A DNA stretch of 64,000 bases from Streptomyces sp. ISL-96 (GTDB lineage Bacteria; Actinomycetota; Actinomycetes; Streptomycetales; Streptomycetaceae): contig NZ_JAGGPA010000006.1 of assembly GCF_018614035.1 (NCBI RefSeq), positions 124,001 to 188,000 of the forward strand, given 5' to 3'. Of this stretch, positions 8,343 to 17,702 are shown piece by piece. Under the pieces are notes generated by a model. The model had not been told where the DNA came from and did not search any database. It saw only the letters and a list, made by a program, of their open reading frames with translations. Within the stretch, counting starts at the first letter, position 1, and every line of letters starts with the position of its first letter. Both the position numbers and the translations under genes were made by a program.

Positions 8343-10818
8343 AACCCAGCTCCTCCAGGTACCCCCGCAGTCGCTTGGCCGAGGCCTCGCGTTCCTGCTC
8401 CAAGTCCTCCAAGGTCACCGCGTACTTCTCACCCCAGTTACGGAAGGCATCCACTAGTGCCCGCCGGTCGGCGGCGACGAAGCGGGTCATGCGGGCGTAC
8501 AAGTCCGCGTTCAGAAAGCCGAGGACGACTTCCTGCGCCTGTGCGGGGGTCAGATTCTTCGCCGCGTCGTGCAGTTCGGTAACGAACGACGACTTGATCG
8601 CGGCGAGTTCGAGCTTCGCTTCCCGCTGCCTCTTCTTCAGCGCGGTCAGTTCCTTGGGGGGCAGGACCTGGGTCAGGTCGAGCTCTTCCTCGTCGCCCTC
8701 GTCCTCCCCCCCTCCCTCGCCTGCCTTGGACGTCTTCTTCGGCGGCGAGCCCGCCTTCACCTCTGCATCCAGCTTCGCGACCAGTGCTTCCGCTGTTTCC
8801 AGCTGCTTCACGTATGCCGGGATCAGCTCCGGGACCAGCCTGTGCTCGCGGGCCTTGCGCATCGCGGCCCGATAGCGGGCCTTCGTCTTAGCATCGGCCT
8901 TGGCCGAGGGCTCCTCGAATGCCGAGGCAATGCTGCGGACCCAGCCGTCGATCAGACCCTTGAAGTTCTTCGCCATCAGCACGTCGAGGTCGTTCTTCGC
9001 GTCGAACCACCACGCGGCGACCGCTCCCGCCAACTGGTGCCTGTCCAGCACGCCCACGGGCTTCAGCGCCGCCACGAAGGTGGTGAGCAGCTCCTCGCGC
9101 GCCTGCGATTTCTGCTGATGCACGGGCAGCTTCGCGAGCTGCTCCCGGTGTTCGTCCCACCACGTGTGGAACGCCCGCCCGAGGACGACTTCCCGTTCCT
9201 GCGCGAGCCCCGGAATCCGCGCCGCCGTAGCCTCGTAGCCCTCCCTCAAGAAGTCGACGTACCCGGGATCACCGTCCCTCAGCCGGAAGAGCGCCCCTTC
9301 GGGCTCAATACCGAATGCCTCGAACTGCGCCTTGCGCGCTGCGATCTCGGTCCTCGGCACGCCCCCGTACAGGTGCGCCCGCACGTCCTGCGGCTCCGGC
9401 ACGGGCGTGTTGTCCACGTAGCGGCGAATGTTGAGGTTGTAGTCGTTCTTCGCCAGCTCAGCGAACCCCACGACACGAGCGAACCCGGTGATCTCGTTCC
9501 AGCCCTCGTACGCGGAGACGATTTTCTCCGCGTGTTGGGCCTCCAGCAGGTTCTGCGTACGTCCGGCGGTGATCTCCCGGTCAGCATTGATGAAGAGCAC
9601 GCCGTCGCGCCGCCCTTCGGGCGCGCCATCACGGCCACGCAGGACGAGGATGCATGCCGGGATCCCCGTGCCGTAGAACACATTGGGGCCGATGCCGATG
9701 ACGGCTTCCAGCCGGCCCTCCTCGATGATCTGCTTGCGGATCTTCTGCTCTTCACCGCCCCGGAACAGCACCCCATGCGGCATGACGGAAGCCGCGATGC
9801 CGTCCGCCTCCAGCACTGCCAGCACGTGCTGGATGAACATGAGGTCAGCCTTCTTGCCCGACTCGGGCGTCCAGCCGTACCCCATGCGCTCGGCGAACTT
9901 CATGCCCGCCTGACGGTAGTTCTGCGCAAACGGCGGGTTGGTGAGAATGCGGTCGAAGCGCTGGAGTTGCCCGCCTTGTACATGCTGCGGATCCGCGAGG
10001 GTGTCGCCGTGGTGGATGACGCCGTCGGCAACGCCGTGCATTAGCAGGTTCATCCGGGCCATCGCCCAGGCACTGCCGTTGTCTTCCTGTCCGTACACGG
10101 ACAGGTGAGATTCGTCGCCGCCGTGGTCCTGCACATACTCCTTGGCGAGGATCAGCATCCCGGCCGAACCGCAGCACGGGTCGTAGACGGACATGCCTGA
10201 CTGCGGCTTGACCAACTGGTTCATCATGCGGATGACCGAGCGCGGGGTGTAGAACTGGCCGCCCTTTTTGCCGCCCTCGTCGGCGAACTCACCGATCAGG
10301 TACTCGTAGGCGTGCCCGAGGAGGTCGGGAAACTCGAAGTCCTCGTTGCTGAGCCGGTACTCGCTGAAATGGTCGATGAGCTGCTGGATGACCGGCTTGG
10401 TCAGCTTGGTGTTGCCACCGCGGGACTCGGTGAAGCTGATATAGGAGAGCACCCCGTCGAGCGCCTGGTGGTTGTGGTTCTCCAGCTGAGCAAGCGCCAC
10501 GTTCAGGGCCTCGGCCGGTTCGGTCCGGGACTTGCCGACGATCGTGGACCAGCGGGACTCCTGCGGGACGTAGAACTCATGTGCCTTGTAGGCGCCGCGA
10601 GCCTCGGAGATCCGCTTGGCCTGCTCCTGGTTCTTCCCCTCTTCGACGAGCTTCTTGACCAGCGCTGCCTGCGCCACGTCGAACTGGTCAGAGGCGCGCT
10701 TCAGGAACAGCATTCCGAAGATGTAGTCCTGGTACTGCGCCGCGTCCATCTTGCCGCGCAAGATATCTGCGGCGGCGTACAGATGCCGCTCCAACTGCGG
10801 CAACGTGAGCTGTGCCAC
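8335..10818 (-). CDS. hsdM: Type I restriction-modification methyltransferase subunit
   Basis: This N6-adenine methyltransferase of 827 residues modifies the host target and forms the core of the RM complex. SAM motif I reads DPCCGSAG (213-220) and catalytic motif IV reads NPPF (294-297). The N-terminal helical HsdM domain starts at LERHLYAAADIL. It is much longer than the common ~500-residue HsdM: residues ~500-827 form a mostly helical, charged extension with a Lys/Glu/Gly-rich segment near 690-710. GTG at 10818 is chosen because AGAGGAGAT lies just upstream. This is the first gene of the hsdM-hsdS-hsdR-peptidase operon. Confidence 0.96.
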   Translation of the reverse strand: MAQLTLPQLERHLYAAADILRGKMDAAQYQDYIFGMLFLKRASDQFDVAQAALVKKLVEEGKNQEQAKRISEARGAYKAHEFYVPQESRWSTIVGKSRTEPAEALNVALAQLENHNHQALDGVLSYISFTESRGGNTKLTKPVIQQLIDHFSEYRLSNEDFEFPDLLGHAYEYLIGEFADEGGKKGGQFYTPRSVIRMMNQLVKPQSGMSVYDPCCGSAGMLILAKEYVQDHGGDESHLSVYGQEDNGSAWAMARMNLLMHGVADGVIHHGDTLADPQHVQGGQLQRFDRILTNPPFAQNYRQAGMKFAERMGYGWTPESGKKADLMFIQHVLAVLEADGIAASVMPHGVLFRGGEEQKIRKQIIEEGRLEAVIGIGPNVFYGTGIPACILVLRGRDGAPEGRRDGVLFINADREITAGRTQNLLEAQHAEKIVSAYEGWNEITGFARVVGFAELAKNDYNLNIRRYVDNTPVPEPQDVRAHLYGGVPRTEIAARKAQFEAFGIEPEGALFRLRDGDPGYVDFLREGYEATAARIPGLAQEREVVLGRAFHTWWDEHREQLAKLPVHQQKSQAREELLTTFVAALKPVGVLDRHQLAGAVAAWWFDAKNDLDVLMAKNFKGLIDGWVRSIASAFEEPSAKADAKTKARYRAAMRKAREHRLVPELIPAYVKQLETAEALVAKLDAEVKAGSPPKKTSKAGEGGGEDEGDEEELDLTQVLPPKELTALKKRQREAKLELAAIKSSFVTELHDAAKNLTPAQAQEVVLGFLNADLYARMTRFVAADRRALVDAFRNWGEKYAVTLEDLEQEREASAKRLRGYLEELGYA

Positions 10819-11220
10819 TCGTATCTCCTCTTACTTCACGTCCCACAAGACATGCGTCCAGTGACAACCAGCCCAGCCTAGGGCCTGGCTATGACATCCC
10901 GGCTCGTACGGCGGGTTCTGGGCGCCCCTCCTTCAGGCAGCGCACCGGCCGGCAGTGAGGCGGGCGCACCCGAGAACTCGTCCCCTAGTGAAGTGCGCCC
11001 GATTTATAGGAACCCCCCAACAGCCACGCCGCCAGCAGCCGATGTGTGCAGCGTCCCCCAGCCCCATCGCCACTGACTCGATGGTCCGCTTCCCGCACGC
11101 TTGCTCGTCCACCGCTATGCACGCCCACTGCACGCGTGTCCACCGGTTGTCCACCGGCGGCCCTCAGTAACGGTTCTCGGGCTGGGCCGTCACTGCGGCA
11201 CAAGGCAAAGGGCAAGGAAA
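10819..11220. other. Non-coding stretch upstream of hsdM
   Basis: About 400 bases between hsdM and the tRNA-Thr terminator. Short frames here have no ribosome-binding sites or recognisable products. It must contain the promoter of the RM operon, but no clear -35/-10 pair stands out. If the island used the tRNA as its integration site, its right junction would fall at this edge. Confidence 0.5.
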
Positions 11221-11255
11221 AACCCCAGGTCACGGCGAGTGAGTCCTGGGGTTCT
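11219..11255 (-). terminator. Rho-independent terminator of tRNA-Thr
   Basis: Read on the minus strand, AACCCCAGG (revcomp of 11245-11253) pairs with CCTGGGGTT (revcomp of 11221-11229) around a 15-base loop and runs into TTTTT. It lies 8 bases past the 3' end of the tRNA gene. Confidence 0.85.
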
Positions 11256-11260
11256 TCGGA

Positions 11261-11333
11261 GCCGCCTTCGGGATTCGAACCCGAGACCTACGCATTACGA
11301 GTGCGTTGCTCTGGCCAACTGAGCTAAGGCGGC
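11261..11333 (-). tRNA. tRNA-Thr (anticodon CGU)
   Basis: The minus strand folds into a complete 73-nt cloverleaf. The acceptor stem is GCCGCCT/AGGCGGC, the D arm GCTC...GAGC, the anticodon arm ACGCA-CTCGTAA-TGCGT with anticodon CGT (reads ACG), and the T arm TCGGG-TTCGAAT-CCCGA. The 3' CCA is not encoded, as is frequent in actinomycetes. tRNA 3' ends are common integration sites for tyrosine-recombinase elements, and the RM/integrase island lies on the 3' side of this gene. Confidence 0.97.
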
Positions 11334-11442
11334 GCCGCTGCCGACACCATGGTGCGATCAGCAGCGGGCACAAGTCTACACAGTTTCGAGGGGTGCTCCG
11401 CACAGCCCTGTGCCGAGCACATCCGCGCAGGTCAGCGGCGGG

Positions 11443-12978
11443 TCAGGAGCACTTCTTGCCGTCCTTCGGGGGTGTGCCCTCCAGGAGGTAGGTGTTGATC
11501 GCCGTGTCGATGCAGTCGCTGCCGCGCCCGTACGCCGTGTGGCCGTCGCCGTCGTACGTCAGGAGCGTGCCGGAGTCGAGCTGGCCCGCCAGGGACTGAG
11601 CCCACTTGTACGGCGTCGCCGGGTCGCGGGTGGTGCCGACCACGGCGATCGGGGCGGCGCCCTTCGCCTCGATGCGGTGCGGGGTGCCGGTGGCTTTCGT
11701 CGGCCAGTAGCCGCAGGTCAGGGATGCCCAGGCCAGGCCCTCACCGAAGACGGGGGACGCCTCCTCGAAGGCGCGAAGCTCGTTGCGGACCTCGTCGGGG
11801 CCGGTGAAGGCCGGGGGGAGGTCCAGGCAGTTGACGGCGGCGTTGGCGTACATGAGGTTCGCGTAGCTGCCGTCCTCTGAGCGCTCGTAATACGTGTCGG
11901 CCAGCGCGAGCAGGTCCGCTCCGTCGCCGCCCGTCGCACGGGTGAGCGCGCTGCGCAGCTGCGGCCAGGCGGACTCGTCGTACATCGCCGCGATCACGCC
12001 CGTGGTCGCCAGGGACTCGCCGAGCGGGCGGCTCTCGCCGGTCGGTACGGGCTTGGCGTCGAGCTCGTCGAAGAAGCCCTTCAGGCGCTTGCCCGCCTCG
12101 CTCGGCGTACCGGTGCCGAGCGGGCAGTCCTCGCGCTTGACGCAGTCCGCGGCGAACGACTGGAAGGCGGTCTCGAAGCCGGCCGTCTGGTCACGGTTCA
12201 TCTCGCGGGCGGGGAGAGACGGGTCCATCGCGCCGTCGAGTACGAGACGGCCGACGCGGGCGGGGAAGAGTTCGGCGTACGTCGCACCCAGGAAGGTCCC
12301 GTACGACGCCCCGACGAAGTTCAGTTTCCCGTCGCCCAGCACCGCCCGCAGGATGTCCATGTCGCGGGCCGTCTCGACGGTGGAGACGTGCGGCAGGATC
12401 GCCGCCGAGCGCTTCTCACAGCCGGCCGCGAAGTCCTTGAACGACGTGACCAGCTTGCCGGCCTCCCCCTGGTCGTCCGGGGTCTGATCCACCTGTGTGT
12501 ACGCGTCCATCTCCTTGCCCGTCAGGCACTCGACGGGCTCGCTGCGGGCCACGCCACGGGGATCGACGGCCACCATGTCGTACCGCGCGCGGACCGGCGC
12601 CGGATATCCGACCGCCGCGTACGCCTGGAGATAACCGACCGCGGAGCCGCCGGGGCCGCCCGGATTGACCAGCAGCGAGCCGATGCGCTTGCCGGGGCCG
12701 GTGGCCTTCTTCCGCGAAACGGCCAGCTTGATGTCGGCCCTTTCCGGCTTCCGGTAGTCGAGCGGGGCCTTCATCGTGGCGCACTGGAAGCCGGGGGCAC
12801 CGCAGTCGCGCCAGCTCAGCTTCTGCGCGTAGTACGTCGTGAGGGCGGCCGGGACGGCGTTCAGCGGCGCGGAGGCCGAGGCACTTGGTGACGAACCTCC
12901 CGACGAGCAGCCGGAAACGAGCAGCCCGGCAGTCGCGAGCGCGGTGGCGGAGATCCGGATCAAGTGCCTGGTGTCCAT
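11443..12978 (-). CDS. Secreted alpha/beta hydrolase lipoprotein with TAP-like C-terminus
   Basis: This 511-residue extracytoplasmic hydrolase belongs to the Streptomyces tripeptidyl aminopeptidase-like family. The ATG at 12978 begins a lipoprotein signal with lipobox LVSG-Cys24; the longer upstream frame would bury this signal. The nucleophile elbow GASYG lies within the hydrolase core. The C-terminal TAP-like domain carries the late catalytic His in GDGHTAY and an end rich in Cys and Lys. The likely activity is cleavage of short N-terminal peptides or related esters outside the cell; the substrate is not known. It stands alone between the tRNA and holB. The ribosome-binding site is weak. 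Confidence 0.85.
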   Translation of the reverse strand: MDTRHLIRISATALATAGLLVSGCSSGGSSPSASASAPLNAVPAALTTYYAQKLSWRDCGAPGFQCATMKAPLDYRKPERADIKLAVSRKKATGPGKRIGSLLVNPGGPGGSAVGYLQAYAAVGYPAPVRARYDMVAVDPRGVARSEPVECLTGKEMDAYTQVDQTPDDQGEAGKLVTSFKDFAAGCEKRSAAILPHVSTVETARDMDILRAVLGDGKLNFVGASYGTFLGATYAELFPARVGRLVLDGAMDPSLPAREMNRDQTAGFETAFQSFAADCVKREDCPLGTGTPSEAGKRLKGFFDELDAKPVPTGESRPLGESLATTGVIAAMYDESAWPQLRSALTRATGGDGADLLALADTYYERSEDGSYANLMYANAAVNCLDLPPAFTGPDEVRNELRAFEEASPVFGEGLAWASLTCGYWPTKATGTPHRIEAKGAAPIAVVGTTRDPATPYKWAQSLAGQLDSGTLLTYDGDGHTAYGRGSDCIDTAINTYLLEGTPPKDGKKCS

Positions 12979-13090
12979 CCTCGGAGCGTAGTGCGGCCAT
13001 CCCGGATTGTGCGGAAATGAGCTCGTACGAGTGATCCGGTCAACCGCGGCGGGAGGCACTACGGTCAAACGCGGCCGCCCGATCGCCGGC

Positions 13091-14305
13091 TCAGCCGGCG
13101 CGCAGCGCCACCGTCATCGCCTCCACCGCGAGCAGCGGCGCGACATTGCGGTCCAGCGCCTGCCGGCAGGCGATGATCGCCTCTATCCGGCGCAGGGTGC
13201 GCTCGGGGGTCGAGCTCTGCGCGATGCGGTCGAGGGAGTCCCGTACGTCCTCGTTGGCGAGGGCGACCCGCGAGCCGAGCTGGAGCGCGAGTACATCGCG
13301 GTAGAAGCCGGTCAGGTCGGTCAGCGCGAGGTCGAGGCTGTCCCGCTGCGTACGGGTGGAGCGGCGCTTCTGGCGGTCGGCCAGCTCCTTCATCGCTCCG
13401 GCCGTGCCGCGCGGCATCCGGCCGCCGGACGCCGCGCCGAGCGCCGCCTTCAGGTCGTCCGTCTCCTTGACGTCGACCTCCTCGGCGACCTGCTTGGCGT
13501 CCTCGCCCGCCGCGTCGACCAGCTCCTGCGCCGCCCTGAGGCAACCGCCGATGTCGGCGACGCGCAGCGGGAGTTTCAGCACGACGGCGCGGCGCGCCCG
13601 CGCGCGCTCGTCGGTGGCGAGTCGGCGGGCCCGCCCGATGTGCCCCTGAGTGGCGCGTGCGGCGGTCGCGGCGGTCGCGGGGTCGATCCCGTCACGCCGT
13701 ACGAGCACATCGGCGACGGCCTCGACGGACGGCGTGCTGAGCGTGAGGTGGCGGCAGCGGGACCGAATAGTCGGAAGGACGTCCTCCAAGGACGGTGCGC
13801 ACAAGAGCCAGACCGTACGGGGAGCGGGCTCTTCGATGGCCTTGAGCAGTACGTTGCCCGCGCCCTCGGTGAGCCGGTCGGCGTCCTCCAGGACGATGAC
13901 CTGCCACCGGCCGCCCGCCGGGGACAGCTGGGCGCGCCGGACGAGCTCGCGGGTGTCCTTCACGCCGATGGAGAGCTGGTCGGTACGGACGATCTCCACG
14001 TCGGCGTGCGTGCCGACCAGGGCCGTATGACACCCGTCACAGAACCCGCAGCCCGGCGCCCCGCCGAGCGCCCGGTCCGGACTGACGCACTGCAACGCGG
14101 CGGCGAACGCCCGGGCGGCGGTGGAGCGTCCGGAGCCCGGCGGGCCGGTGAAGAGCCAGGCGTGCGTCATCTTCGACGCGGCCGGGGCGAGCGTCGCCCC
14201 GGACCGGTCGGCGACGGCGGTCACGAGCGCGTCGGCGTCCCGGGCGGCGCCGGCCAGCTGCGCCTGAACCCGCCCCTGCCCGACCAGGTCGTCCCATACG
14301 GCCAT
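13091..14305 (-). CDS. holB: DNA polymerase III delta' subunit
   Basis: This 404-residue AAA+ clamp-loader subunit is part of the complex that loads the beta sliding clamp. Walker A is GPPGSGRS (54-61) and Walker B-like residues are VLEDADRL. A zinc-binding insert shows Cys73, Cys86, Cys89 and Cys92. The C-terminal helical collar domain follows. In Streptomyces holB lies downstream of tmk; here tmk is 93 bases upstream on the same strand, so co-transcription is likely. The ATG at 14305 has only a short purine tract (GGCGG) as ribosome-binding site. Confidence 0.95.
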   Translation of the reverse strand: MAVWDDLVGQGRVQAQLAGAARDADALVTAVADRSGATLAPAASKMTHAWLFTGPPGSGRSTAARAFAAALQCVSPDRALGGAPGCGFCDGCHTALVGTHADVEIVRTDQLSIGVKDTRELVRRAQLSPAGGRWQVIVLEDADRLTEGAGNVLLKAIEEPAPRTVWLLCAPSLEDVLPTIRSRCRHLTLSTPSVEAVADVLVRRDGIDPATAATAARATQGHIGRARRLATDERARARRAVVLKLPLRVADIGGCLRAAQELVDAAGEDAKQVAEEVDVKETDDLKAALGAASGGRMPRGTAGAMKELADRQKRRSTRTQRDSLDLALTDLTGFYRDVLALQLGSRVALANEDVRDSLDRIAQSSTPERTLRRIEAIIACRQALDRNVAPLLAVEAMTVALRAG

Positions 14306-14398
14306 GGTGCTACCGCCTTCGCCGTGCGCTCATCTTCTTGCGTTCTTGGATCCCGACGTCCCTATTGTGGTCGACCCCACTGACATCGCCCGGCACGC

Positions 14399-17300
14399 CT
14401 ACCGGCGCCCGCCCCGGCCCCGCTGCGTACCGTCGTCCTCGTCATCGTCGGCGTCCCGCCCGCCCAGCAGCTCGTCCGCCAGCGACGGCAGATCGTCGAG
14501 CGGAGTCTCCTCCGCCCAGTCGGAGCGCCGACGCGCCGCACGCGCGTTCTGGCCGGCCGTCGAATGCGCGGCCTCCGGATCGAACCACGGCAGCTCGCGC
14601 GTACGTTCATTGCTGTCTTCGCCGCCGCGGCGGTCCTCGGACGCCTCGTCACGGAAGAACCCGGGCGGCACCCGGTCCGAAGGCTCGTCCCGCACCTGGG
14701 GCAGCACCGCCGTCTCCTCCGCGGGCCTCACGTCACGCACCGGCGGCAGGACTGCGGTCTCGTCGGCCGCCGGCCCCGCATCCCGTACGTCCCGCACCGG
14801 CCGCAGCACGGCCGTCTCGTCCGCGGCACGCGCCGGCGGGTCGTCCTTGCGCATGTCGACACGCGGCGTCTCCACCGTCTGCGTCACTTCGTCCGGGCGC
14901 ACGACCGGCGTAGGAACCGTCAGCTCGGCGTCGGACGGTTCCGGCTCCGCCGCCACCGGAGCCGAACCCATCGACGCCGACGACGCCGACGCAGCAGCAG
15001 CGGCCGCCTCAGCGGCCTCCGCGAGCCGCCGCGCCTCCTCCGCCCGCAACAGCGCCTCTTCCGCCCTGCGCTGCTTCTCCCGGCGGCGTTCCTCCGCCTC
15101 GGCCCGCAGCCTGGCCTCCTCCGCGGCCTGCCTGCGCAGCCGTTCCTGCTCGGCCTCCCGCGCCTTCTCCTCCGCCTCGCGGCGCAGCCGCTCCTCCTCG
15201 GCCAGCCGGCGTGCCTCCTCGGCGCGCCGACGCGCCTCCTCCGCCTGCCGTTCGACCTCGCGCTGCCGCGCCTCTTCGATCTCGCGGCGCTTGCGCTCCT
15301 CCTCCTCGGCGCGGAGCCTGGCGAGCTGTTCCTGCCGCTCGCGCTCCAGCCGCTCCTCCTCGGCCTTGCGCGCGGCCTCCTCCTCGGCGCGCCGCCGCGC
15401 CTCTTCCTCGGCGGCCTTGCGCGCGTCCTCCTGCGCCTTCACCTCGGCGTCGGACAGGGGCAGCATCCGGTCCAGCCGGTGGCGTACGACCGTGGTGACC
15501 GATTCCGGGTCCTGGCCGGCGTCCACCACCAGGTAGCGCCCCGGATCGGCGGCGGCCAGCGTCAGGAAACCGTGCCGCACGCGCGCGTGGAACTCCGGCG
15601 GCTCCGATTCCAGCCGGTCCGGCGCCTCGGTGAAGCGTTCGCGCGCGGTCTCCGGCGAGACGTCGAGCAGCACCGTCAGATGCGGTACGAGCCCGTCCGT
15701 CGCCCAGCGCGAGATACGCGCGATCTCGGTCGGCGACAGATCGCGTCCCGCGCCCTGGTACGCCACCGACGAGTCGACGTACCGATCAGTGATGACGACA
15801 GCGCCGCGCTCCAGCGCCGGACGTACGACGGAATCGACGTGCTCCGCCCGGTCGGCGGCGTACAACAGCGCCTCGGCCCGGTTCGACAGACCCGCGCTCG
15901 ACACGTCCAGCAGGATCGAACGCAGCCGCTTGCCGATGGGCGTGGCGCCGGGCTCGCGCGTGACGACGACCTCGTGGCCCTTGTTGCGGATCCACTCGGC
16001 GAGCGCCTCGACCTGGGTGGACTTGCCCGCCCCGTCGCCGCCCTCCATGGCGATGAAGAATCCGCTCGCGGCGGGCGCCTGGTCGGGCTCGCCGCCCCGC
16101 AGCGCCTCGCGCAGGTCGCGGCGCAGCGGAACGCCCTGCCGGTCGTCCGCCTTCGCGAGTACGAGCGCGGCCACCGGCAGCAGCAGCGCGCCGACGAGCA
16201 TCAGCGTGAAGCCCGCGCCGCCGTGGGCAAACACGAAGCTGCCACTGGCGAGACGGTGCGGGCCGATCGCGGCGGCGAGCACCGGGGCCACGACCGCGCC
16301 GAGAGCCATGTAGACCCGTACGACGGCGTGCAGGTGCTCGGTCGTACGCGCCCGCCGGAAGTCCTCGGTCTCCTGGTCGAGCAGCGTGTGCCCGGTGTTC
16401 GCGGCGACTCCGGCGGAGAAACCGGCCAGCAGTGTGATCATCAGAACAGTCGCCGTGTCCGGCACCACGCCCATGGCCAGCAGCGCGATGCCGGTGACGG
16501 CGATCGCGAGCGACAGCAGGCGGCGTCGCGACAGGGTGGGCAGCACCTTCTGCGCGCTGCGGATCCCGATGACGCTGCCGCCGGTCAGGGCGAGGAAGAG
16601 CAGGGCGAAGGTGACGGGGCCGCCGCCGAGGTCCTTCGCGTGCAGTACGGCGACGGCCGCCGCGGCGGCGACCGCTCCGGCGACCGCGGCGCAGGCCACG
16701 ACGATGAGCCGGATCGCGCCCGTGCGTCCCTTGTCGACGCCCGTGCCGGTCTTGGGCCGGCGCAGGCCCTCGAGCGGCGAGCGCGCGCGGGGCGTCTGCG
16801 CGTCGGGCAGTTCGAGGAAGAACAGCGTCGATACGGATGCGGCGAAAAGCCCCGCGGCGACGTACGACCCGAGGGCCGCCTGGTGCTGCGAGAACCAGTC
16901 GATGCCTGCGCCAAGCAAATTCCCGACCAGCGTCGCGGCCAGCAGTACGGCGGCAGCCGCGGGCAGGGCGACGAAGCTCGTACGCAGCGACAGCCGGCGC
17001 AGCGCGTCCAGGTGGTCGGGCAGCGGCCGTACCGTCGCGCCCTCCGGGGGCGGGGCGGGCAGCAGCGCGGGGGCGGCGCCTTCCTTGGCGACCGTCCAGA
17101 AGCGCTCGGCGACGCCGGCGACGAAGACGGTGATCAGGAGTACGGCCTGCGCCGTGTCCGGGGTCCAGTCGATCCACAGCGGTGCGACGACGAGGAGGGC
17201 AAGTCGCAGCCCGTCCGCGCCGATCATCGTCCAGCGGCGGTCCAGCGGCCCCGATGGCCCGGTCAGCGTGGAGACCGGGCCCAGGAGCAGGGCTCCGAAG

Positions 17301-17581
17301 ATGAAGGTGGCAAGGATCCGAGCCCCGAACACCGCGGCGACCGAGAAGGCCTCACCGCGATAACCACCGCCGAACGACCCTTCCGAGATCGCCGCCTGAA
17401 GCGACAGCAGCAGCAACACGAGAAGGGCGAGGGCATCGCCGGTATTGCCGACGAGCTGTGCGCTCCACAACCGCTTGAGCGGGGGAATGCGCAGCAGGGC
17501 TCGTACGGCTCGCTCGCGTGAGTCTGCGGCTAGTGCGTCGGAGGTGGGGCTCACGACCGTTGGCTGCTCGGCTCGCGTCAT
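14399..17581 (-). CDS. tmk: Thymidylate kinase fused to an MFS-like membrane domain and coiled coil
   Basis: This 1060-residue fusion has three parts. Residues ~1-490 form a multi-pass membrane region resembling a major facilitator protein. Residues ~505-715 form a complete dTMP kinase with P-loop EGGDGAGKST, DRY motif ITDRYVDSS and LID-region Arg residues; it converts dTMP to dTDP for DNA synthesis. Residues ~715-865 are an almost uninterrupted Glu/Arg/Ala coiled coil, and the rest is a disordered acidic tail with repeated ETAVL(P/R)-VRD units. Stand-alone Tmk is about 210 residues. The same fusion occurs across Streptomyces next to topA and holB. It is probably the sole dTMP kinase, anchored to the membrane; the purpose of the fusion is unknown. 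Confidence 0.93.
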   Translation of the reverse strand: MTRAEQPTVVSPTSDALAADSRERAVRALLRIPPLKRLWSAQLVGNTGDALALLVLLLLSLQAAISEGSFGGGYRGEAFSVAAVFGARILATFIFGALLLGPVSTLTGPSGPLDRRWTMIGADGLRLALLVVAPLWIDWTPDTAQAVLLITVFVAGVAERFWTVAKEGAAPALLPAPPPEGATVRPLPDHLDALRRLSLRTSFVALPAAAAVLLAATLVGNLLGAGIDWFSQHQAALGSYVAAGLFAASVSTLFFLELPDAQTPRARSPLEGLRRPKTGTGVDKGRTGAIRLIVVACAAVAGAVAAAAAVAVLHAKDLGGGPVTFALLFLALTGGSVIGIRSAQKVLPTLSRRRLLSLAIAVTGIALLAMGVVPDTATVLMITLLAGFSAGVAANTGHTLLDQETEDFRRARTTEHLHAVVRVYMALGAVVAPVLAAAIGPHRLASGSFVFAHGGAGFTLMLVGALLLPVAALVLAKADDRQGVPLRRDLREALRGGEPDQAPAASGFFIAMEGGDGAGKSTQVEALAEWIRNKGHEVVVTREPGATPIGKRLRSILLDVSSAGLSNRAEALLYAADRAEHVDSVVRPALERGAVVITDRYVDSSVAYQGAGRDLSPTEIARISRWATDGLVPHLTVLLDVSPETARERFTEAPDRLESEPPEFHARVRHGFLTLAAADPGRYLVVDAGQDPESVTTVVRHRLDRMLPLSDAEVKAQEDARKAAEEEARRRAEEEAARKAEEERLERERQEQLARLRAEEEERKRREIEEARQREVERQAEEARRRAEEARRLAEEERLRREAEEKAREAEQERLRRQAAEEARLRAEAEERRREKQRRAEEALLRAEEARRLAEAAEAAAAAASASSASMGSAPVAAEPEPSDAELTVPTPVVRPDEVTQTVETPRVDMRKDDPPARAADETAVLRPVRDVRDAGPAADETAVLPPVRDVRPAEETAVLPQVRDEPSDRVPPGFFRDEASEDRRGGEDSNERTRELPWFDPEAAHSTAGQNARAARRRSDWAEETPLDDLPSLADELLGGRDADDDEDDGTQRGRGGRR

Positions 17582-17652
17582 CCGCCCAGCCTATCCGGAC
17601 CCCGCCACTCCCCGGAGGCCGCGCCCGAACAAACGTCTGCTGCTCATACAGG

Positions 17653-17689
17653 AGCAGCCCCCGGCGCTGTCATGGCACCGGGGGCTGCT
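17653..17689 (-). terminator. Hairpin terminator after topA
   Basis: A perfect 12-bp stem AGCAGCCCCCGG / CCGGGGGCTGCT with a 13-base loop lies between the topA stop and the tmk start. It separates topA transcription from tmk. Confidence 0.8.
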
Positions 17690-17702
17690 GAGCTGTACGC
17701 GA

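Noticed and set aside
11261-11333. Attachment-site copy of the tRNA-Thr 3' end elsewhere in the window
   Set aside because: I looked for the T-arm and acceptor sequence near the integrase and in other gaps and found no second copy within the window.
14564-17521. A 985-codon plus-strand open frame opposite tmk
   Set aside because: Shadow frame of the tmk fusion with extreme Arg/Leu/Gly/Gln bias and no family resemblance.
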